In this document: positions 59,337 to 64,000 of the stretch, piece by piece
How positions within the stretch are numbered: position 1 is the stretch's first letter
How the letters are laid out: every line of letters starts with the position of its first letter
Source: Ruminococcaceae bacterium AB4001
Lineage (GTDB): Bacteria > Bacillota > Clostridia > Saccharofermentanales > Saccharofermentanaceae
Direction: 5' to 3'
Length of the DNA: 64,000 nucleotides
Assembly (NCBI GenBank): GCA_000621765.1
Contig: JHXJ01000001.1
Span: 186,001-250,000, forward strand
Notes under the pieces: model-generated
What the model was told of the DNA's origin: nothing
Seen by the model: the letters and a program-made list of their open reading frames with translations, nothing else
Database searches by the model: none
Translations under genes and position numbers: made by a program

Positions 59337-59576
59337 TTACTTCTCGCGCAGCTCTCTAAGCACACGTTGTTAGCTGAACGGATAAATATAATTATATCAT
59401 TTCAGTTTAACGATTGTTGCGCGTTCAGTCTGCACTATATGTTTCACACTACCTCAAACGAATACACATATTCCAGTAACGAATAGAATCTATTTACTGA
59501 ATACATTAAACTGGAAGAAGTGCTTTAAGCCTAAATATTTGGGCAGGATAATTTCACTGTTTCTCTGTAATTGAAA

Positions 59577-61007
59577 TCACTTCCAGAAATCCAGTTTACT
59601 TACATCCAGTCCGATATCTTTAGCTTTGAACTCCGGTTCGACGCCGGCTTTCTTTTGGCGTTCGTAATCCTTGAGAGCGTGAATGACTGTGTTGCCCAGG
59701 ACGACGCATGCCGGCAGGTTGATCAGGGTCATGCCGCCCATTGTGATGTCGGCAAGGGCCCAGGCTGCATCCATGGGTGTGACTGCGCCGATAAAGACGA
59801 CTACTACGCAGATGAGATGGAAACCGGTCATGAATTTCTTGCCGGGCATCTTCTTGCCGTTGAGGTAGGCGAGGCCGTTGTCAACGTAGAAGAGATTTCC
59901 TATGAGCGTCGTGAACGCGAAGAGTGCAAGAGATATCGTGATGAATATCGGACCGAAGCCGCCAAAGACAGTGGAGAGCGCATTCTGGACATAGGGCGCT
60001 CCGCTGATGTCAGCGTTGGGTACGATGCCTGAGCAGAGGCACATAAAGGCAGTGGCGGTGCAGAGAAGGAGCGTGTCGATGTAGACAGAGAGCATCTGCA
60101 CGAGGCCTTGCTTGACCGGGTGGGATACGTTTGCGGCAGCGGAAGCGTTAGGTGCGGAGCCGACTCCGGCCTCATTGGAATAGAGACCTCTCTTGATGCC
60201 GTATATCAGGCATGAGCCTCCAAGACCGCCGAAGATCGCCTTGAAGTTAAAGGCATCCTTGAAGATCATGACGATGACCGAAGGCAGGAGATTGATGTGT
60301 ACGACGAGTACGATGAGGGATGCGAGTACGTAGATAACGCCCATTACAGGCACCAGTTTTTCGGTGACTGAAACGATCCTCTTACCGCCGCCTAAAAGGC
60401 ATACGGCAACGAGAACGGCGAGTACGCCGCCGATGATCCAGGGCGTGATCTTCTCATTGTAGAAACCGTAGATCTCGAAAGAAGACTGAAGGTTGTATGA
60501 GCAGAGAAGATTGAAGCCGACAGCGTAAGTGGCTATGAGGAAAACGACGAACGCGCCGGCAAGGAATTTGTTCTTCAGCGCGGTCTCGATGTAGTAAGCC
60601 GGGCCGCCGAAGCAGTCGCCGGTCTTGTGATTCTTTTTCTTGTAGATCTGCGCGAGCGTACTTTCAACAAATGCTGAAGAAGCGCCAAGGAATGCCATTA
60701 TCGCCATCCAGAAAACTGCGCCGGGACCACCCAGGCAGAGCGCTGTGGATACGCCGATGATATTTCCCGTGCCGACACGTGATGCGGTAGATACCATCAG
60801 GGCCTGAAAAGAAGAAAGGCCCGTTGCATCTGCCGGCTTATCCATTATTATCCTTATTGATTCTTTGAAGTGTCTGGCCTGAACGAACTTCGTTCTGAAT
60901 GTGAAGTAAAGCGCAGCGGCGCAGAGTACGATCAGCAGGAGCGGGTAATACATGAAGTCATCGATCTTGTTGAGTACTGCCGTTATGGAATCAATTATCT
61001 GTTGCAT
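59577..61007 (-). CDS. AGCS family sodium:alanine/glycine symporter
   Basis: A 476-residue protein. ATG 61007 follows GGGGGCGGACACT. About 10-11 membrane segments; family signatures are ALMVSTASRVGTGNIIGVST, FLGASSAFVESTLAQIYKKK, GGPAYYIE, and NEAGVGSAPNASAAANVSHP. It imports alanine or glycine with Na+. The codons at 60123-60164 are duplicated in a fragment at 56.9 kb. Confidence 0.95.
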   Translation of the reverse strand: MQQIIDSITAVLNKIDDFMYYPLLLIVLCAAALYFTFRTKFVQARHFKESIRIIMDKPADATGLSSFQALMVSTASRVGTGNIIGVSTALCLGGPGAVFWMAIMAFLGASSAFVESTLAQIYKKKNHKTGDCFGGPAYYIETALKNKFLAGAFVVFLIATYAVGFNLLCSYNLQSSFEIYGFYNEKITPWIIGGVLAVLVAVCLLGGGKRIVSVTEKLVPVMGVIYVLASLIVLVVHINLLPSVIVMIFKDAFNFKAIFGGLGGSCLIYGIKRGLYSNEAGVGSAPNASAAANVSHPVKQGLVQMLSVYIDTLLLCTATAFMCLCSGIVPNADISGAPYVQNALSTVFGGFGPIFITISLALFAFTTLIGNLFYVDNGLAYLNGKKMPGKKFMTGFHLICVVVVFIGAVTPMDAAWALADITMGGMTLINLPACVVLGNTVIHALKDYERQKKAGVEPEFKAKDIGLDVSKLDFWK

Positions 61008-61185
61008 AGTGTCCGCCCCCGTCAGGAAATACATGTTTATTGTAACATGGCGGCAGCGCTAAGCCTTATGCCAATTGCCGGAACAGGCGGTCTCCTTTTA
61101 TGTTTGGTATAATTATAGTTATCAGAAAACAGTGGGGAATAATAGTTTTCGAGTTGTGAAGCCCTGACCGGTAACGGAGGCTCTT

Positions 61186-61875
61186 ATGAACGACTACACA
61201 GAGGAACAGCGCGAGAAGGTCCGTCTGGAACTGATCAGTTCCGAGAAGAAGGCTGCCCGGAGGAGAAGGATTTTCTTTATCTCGGCTGCGGTCATAATTC
61301 CTGTTGCAATCGCTTTGTATATCCTGTCGCAACAGATATTCATTCCTGCATTATTACGGGCGAAATCTTATCGAGACCTGCAATCCCATGATGTTCAGGT
61401 CGGCGACATTCTGGTCTTCGGAGATAACATGGTGTGCAACGAATGGAGAGTGCTGGCAGTTGAGGGTTCGAAGATCTTTATTGTCAGCAATGAATGTATC
61501 ATAGGCTCACCTGGCTTTAAACAGACTGAATATCCCTACGATATTCCGGACTACCTGAATAACGAATACTATTCCTATCTGTTCAGCGACAAAGAGAGAG
61601 CCATGATCTGTGAGACGGAGAACGGATATATCTTTCTGCTCAGCGTGGAAGAAGTGGAAACCTATCTCCCCAACAAACAGGATCGCGTGACCGGCAGCAG
61701 AAGAAGCAACATTGATTCGTATTTTCTCAGAGACTTTGTGCTGGCAAGTAACGGCGAATACACCAACAGGGTTTACGTCGACCAGACCGGCGAGATCATC
61801 GCGCAAGAATATGAAAACAGCAGACGCGCCATACGTCCTGCAATGTGGCTCGACATGGATCTGGCAGCGGGTTAA
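61186..61875 (+). CDS. Membrane-anchored DUF6273 protein
   Basis: A 229-residue protein starting after ACGGAGGCTCTT. A basic N-terminus and one membrane segment (IFFISAAVIIPVAIALYILS, about 29-48) precede an extracytoplasmic domain with the DUF6273 pattern: WRVLAVEGSKIFIVSNECI, YLNNEYYSYLFSDKERAMI, IFLLSVEEVETYL, and RAIRPAMWLDM. These domains are common on clostridial surfaces; the role is unknown. Confidence 0.85.
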   Translation: MNDYTEEQREKVRLELISSEKKAARRRRIFFISAAVIIPVAIALYILSQQIFIPALLRAKSYRDLQSHDVQVGDILVFGDNMVCNEWRVLAVEGSKIFIVSNECIIGSPGFKQTEYPYDIPDYLNNEYYSYLFSDKERAMICETENGYIFLLSVEEVETYLPNKQDRVTGSRRSNIDSYFLRDFVLASNGEYTNRVYVDQTGEIIAQEYENSRRAIRPAMWLDMDLAAG

Positions 61876-61940
61876 AAGCCCGGCTGCCTGATGAGACTGC
61901 GCGGCTCAGAACCCGTTGCACCGAAACCCGTTTTCGAATG

Positions 61941-62021
61941 GTATTATATTTCCCGGAGAAAATTTTCTCAGACCACCGAATAATCCGCACCGCTCAGTTG
62001 TTAAGTAAGTAGATGCGGATG
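61941..62021 (+). repeat. 81-bp upstream repeat, copy before the sigma factor gene
   Basis: It shares with 63512-63592 the segments GACCACCGAATAATCCGCAC and CGCTCAGTTGTTAAGTAAGT with AGATGCGGATG. The ends TCCGCA and TGCGGA can pair, framing a loop. The identical upstream DNA of the sigma gene and of the lipoprotein gene at 63637 suggests a common promoter/leader, perhaps recognised by this sigma factor. Confidence 0.7.
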
Positions 62022-62038
62022 GAAAGGAGGCAAAAAAG

Positions 62039-63445
62039 GTGACCGAAAAGGAACTCGAGCAGATCTATAACGAGGCGTACAAGCCGGTCTACTGGACAGC
62101 GATGGCGCTCCTCAAGAATGAGGCGGACGCGGAAGACGTTGTACAGGACACGTTCATAGCTTTTATGGAATCGTATCCGGACATGACGGATACGTTGAAG
62201 GCCGTGCCACTCCTCAAGAAGATCGCTGCCAACAAGTGTCTTAATCGCATTAAGCTCGCGAGAACAGACAATGAGGACGACGAGTTCTTTGACAGTGTAG
62301 AGGCAGTGCCGGAAGACTTCCTCCCGGACACTATCGTCGAATCAGAAGCGATGCGTAAGATCGTCATGGATATCATCGAAAAGGCTTTGTCCGATGATAT
62401 CAGAAGAACGCTGATCCTGTTCTACTTTGACGAGATGAGCACGAAAGAGATCGCCGAGGCACTGAAGATCCCGCAGGGGTCTGTTCTGCGCCGCCTGAAT
62501 TTTGCCAGAAACAAGATCAAGAAGGAGGTCGAGAAATATGAAAAAGAAAACAATACGAAGTTGTTTGCGATGGCAATTCCATTCTTAAGCAAACTCTTTA
62601 TAAAAGAAGCCGAGCAGGTGGCATTTAAGCCCATGCCTGCAAAGCTGGTCAGCCTGTCCGCATCTGTTAAGGCTTCAGGAGCCGGAACTAAAGTTGCTGC
62701 ATCTGCGGCAAAGAAAGGAACAGGGATGATTAATAAATTTGTAGTTGGAGGTGTAGCATCAGCAGTTGCTGTAGGCGCTACAGTTGGAGTTGTTCTCACG
62801 GTGATCAATAAGCCGGAATCAAAGCCGGAGCCGGTCGAAACAACAGTTATAGAGACAGAGAAAGAATCCGGATCAGGAACAGAAGCAACACAGAGTACAA
62901 AGGCGCCGTCTGACAGCGCAGCAGCAACCACGGAAGCTGATGATGCTAACGAGTCGAAATACTACCTTATTAACGATTTGTCGCCTGAGGAGATCGTTGA
63001 CATTTATGTATATAACCACGATTGTGTGCACTCAGTCACGCCTGACAATAAGGAGGCTTTCGAGCAGTATATCCAGGTCGAGCCGTACGACTATCATTAT
63101 ACTAACGGCAACAGTATTGCGATCAGATACAGCATGAACTCTGATGGAGGAGTAGACCATATCATAGAAATGTTCGCCACTGCAAGCAAATCAAAAAACA
63201 ACTATACGTTTGCCATGGAGTTCGCGGTCTATGACCGTGAGAGGGCGCAGGCAATAATGGATGCTTACAGAGATCACTACGCTGTGGACGGAGCGACCGT
63301 TGATTATTGGGATAACAAAGGACAGTATGAAGACGGATACATGGTCACTGTCGACAAGCACGAGAAATACGTAGTCGGAATTCAGACCCGCGAATATAAC
63401 GGCGTAACATATTATTACATCCGTTTCTCAGAGATCCTGATCTAA
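62039..63445 (+). CDS. ECF-type sigma factor fused to a membrane anchor and extracytoplasmic domain
   Basis: A 468-residue protein starting at GTG 62039 after AAAGGAGGCAAAAAAG. Residues 1-170 are an ECF sigma factor: region 2 YWTAMALLKNEADAEDVVQD, region 4 EMSTKEIAEALKIPQGSVLR and RRLNFARNKIKKE. A linker leads to one membrane segment (about 238-262, FVVGGVASAVAVGATVGVVL), a Thr/Ser/Glu-rich stalk (about 270-305) and a folded outer domain. The sigma factor is therefore tethered to the membrane, with a built-in sensor and no separate anti-sigma gene visible. Confidence 0.88.
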   Translation: MTEKELEQIYNEAYKPVYWTAMALLKNEADAEDVVQDTFIAFMESYPDMTDTLKAVPLLKKIAANKCLNRIKLARTDNEDDEFFDSVEAVPEDFLPDTIVESEAMRKIVMDIIEKALSDDIRRTLILFYFDEMSTKEIAEALKIPQGSVLRRLNFARNKIKKEVEKYEKENNTKLFAMAIPFLSKLFIKEAEQVAFKPMPAKLVSLSASVKASGAGTKVAASAAKKGTGMINKFVVGGVASAVAVGATVGVVLTVINKPESKPEPVETTVIETEKESGSGTEATQSTKAPSDSAAATTEADDANESKYYLINDLSPEEIVDIYVYNHDCVHSVTPDNKEAFEQYIQVEPYDYHYTNGNSIAIRYSMNSDGGVDHIIEMFATASKSKNNYTFAMEFAVYDRERAQAIMDAYRDHYAVDGATVDYWDNKGQYEDGYMVTVDKHEKYVVGIQTREYNGVTYYYIRFSEILI

Positions 63446-63462
63446 AAGATTAATCGAAAACA

Positions 63463-63488
63463 GGCTGTCCTTCGGGGTAGCCTTTTTT
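63463..63488 (+). terminator. Rho-independent terminator of the sigma factor gene
   Basis: GGCTGTCC-TTCG-GGGTAGCC followed by TTTTTT. Strong stem with UUCG loop, 17 nt after the stop codon. Confidence 0.9.
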
Positions 63489-63511
63489 CTTTGAACTGCT
63501 TTTTTCAAGTG

Positions 63512-63592
63512 GTAATTTATTCCCCGGAAAATTTTTTCTCTGACCACCGAATAATTCGCATCGCTCAGTTGTTAAGTAAGTAGATGCGGATG
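63512..63592 (+). repeat. 81-bp upstream repeat, copy before the lipoprotein gene
   Basis: Second copy of the leader at 61941-62021, differing at about ten positions. Its inner ends CGCATC and GATGCG pair, keeping the dyad seen in the first copy. It starts just after the terminator of the sigma gene. Confidence 0.7.
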
Positions 63593-63636
63593 AAACGCAT
63601 CGCTGGCAATATATTAAAACGAAGGAGCATAGGGAA

Positions 63637-64000
63637 ATGAAGAAGTTAATTTGTGTTGTACTTGCAGGTGCTGTAATCATGGGCGCATGCGCATGCAATA
63701 AGAAGGACTCACGCAGGGATTCCGGAAGAGATTCAGGAGGGGATTCTGGAAGGGATTCTGCCGTTGTGCAGGACAAGGACGATGACGGCAGTGATATTGA
63801 GAATTTCAAGCTGGAAAACAGGGGTACGGTGATCGTCGGACTGTCGGATATCGGCAAAACGAAAGAGACCATTACCCTTCCTGCAGGCTATGAGATCTCA
63901 GGTGATCTCCGTGGCGGAGTCGTAAAGCACGTTTATTTCGAGAGCGATGACGACATCGAGCTCTGGGCTTTTTTATGCGAAAACGAAACATTGGAAACAG
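63637..64000 (+). CDS. Lipoprotein, 3' end outside window
   Basis: ATG 63637 follows AAGGAGCATAGGGAA. The first 121 codons are visible: a signal peptide (LICVVLAGAVIMGACAC) with Cys for lipidation, a Ser/Asp/Gly/Arg linker of DSGRDSGGDSGRDS type, then an acidic domain (FKLENRGTVIVGLSDIGKT; ETITLPAGYEISGDLRGG). The family is not recognised. Its upstream region duplicates that of the sigma factor gene, so it may be a target of that regulator. Confidence 0.75.
   Translation, partial: MKKLICVVLAGAVIMGACACNKKDSRRDSGRDSGGDSGRDSAVVQDKDDDGSDIENFKLENRGTVIVGLSDIGKTKETITLPAGYEISGDLRGGVVKHVYFESDDDIELWAFLCENETLET

Noticed and set aside
1-64000. CRISPR array, integrase, transposase or prophage structural genes
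   Set aside because: Searched by eye for regular direct repeats with spacers, recombinase motifs, capsid, tail and terminase-like proteins; none found.

Overview
The window looks like chromosome of a Clostridia-type Bacillota, probably a gut or rumen Lachnospiraceae/Oscillospiraceae relative. The signs are strong AGGAGG ribosome binding sites almost everywhere, a CIRCE operator in front of an Hsp20 gene, S-box (SAM) riboswitch-like RNAs, PolC-type polymerase homology, DUF5104 lipoproteins and AT-rich DNA. No rRNA, complete tRNA, CRISPR array, integrase or transposase was recognised. Most of the window is accessory DNA.

Layout. (1) 1-2.0 kb: two tandem EcoRV-like restriction endonucleases (one cut by the left edge) and a divergent gene of unknown function; no methyltransferase is visible. 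(2) 2.0-36.6 kb: an accessory island with little precedent that I recognise. Sixteen intergenic sites share a 20-bp dyad (ATG, 14 nt with an AT-rich core, CAT), placed 9 nt (once 10 nt) upstream of a TAnnnT -10 box and replacing a -35 box. They serve 20 promoters because four divergent gene pairs use one site in both directions. The island encodes two WYL-domain regulators (one fused to leucine-rich repeats), RtcB RNA ligase with release factor PrfH, a soluble FtsH-like AAA/M41 protein next to a CbbX/SpoVK-like AAA protein, a Doc toxin with a tiny antitoxin and a NADAR protein, a macro-domain protein, two or three SLOG-family proteins, a calcineurin-like phosphoesterase, a cysteine phosphatase, a pentapeptide/DUF5758 protein, a DIP1984 protein, a DnaB-like ATPase without its N-terminal domain, and a PolC homologue that has lost the catalytic acids of both its exonuclease and its polymerase. 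A DUF503 gene and a KptA-type RNA 2'-phosphotransferase follow. (3) 36.6-50.9 kb: modules separated by a recurring intergenic repeat (about 36.7, 41.5, 42.3 and 50.7 kb): an AAA_14/DUF4143 ATPase with a TOTE-type primase-helicase, a GNAT acetyltransferase, then lipoproteins, ester hydrolases, an acyltransferase, Hsp20 and a membrane protein. (4) 50.9-56.9 kb: an XRE-HD alarmone-hydrolase-like fusion, a PLD-DEAD helicase-DUF3427 protein, a HIRAN protein, a MORN-repeat protein and a second DUF503 gene preceded by the tail of a lost polymerase gene. (5) 57-64 kb: ordinary-looking chromosome with a large membrane protein, an AGCS sodium:amino-acid symporter, a DUF6273 protein, a membrane-tethered ECF sigma factor and a lipoprotein cut by the right edge.

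How it may work together (inference): the 20-bp element would make the 3-32 kb genes one regulon, plausibly controlled by the WYL proteins, since the cleanest dyad lies at the promoter of the WYL-LRR gene and another lies between the second WYL gene and the DnaB-like gene. The cargo leans toward RNA repair and ribosome rescue, NAD/ADP-ribose and nucleotide sensing, AAA proteolysis/remodelling and replisome mimicry. That fits an inducible stress or anti-phage programme, or a resident element that carries one. The inactivated PolC homologue and the shared promoter element are the two most unusual observations.
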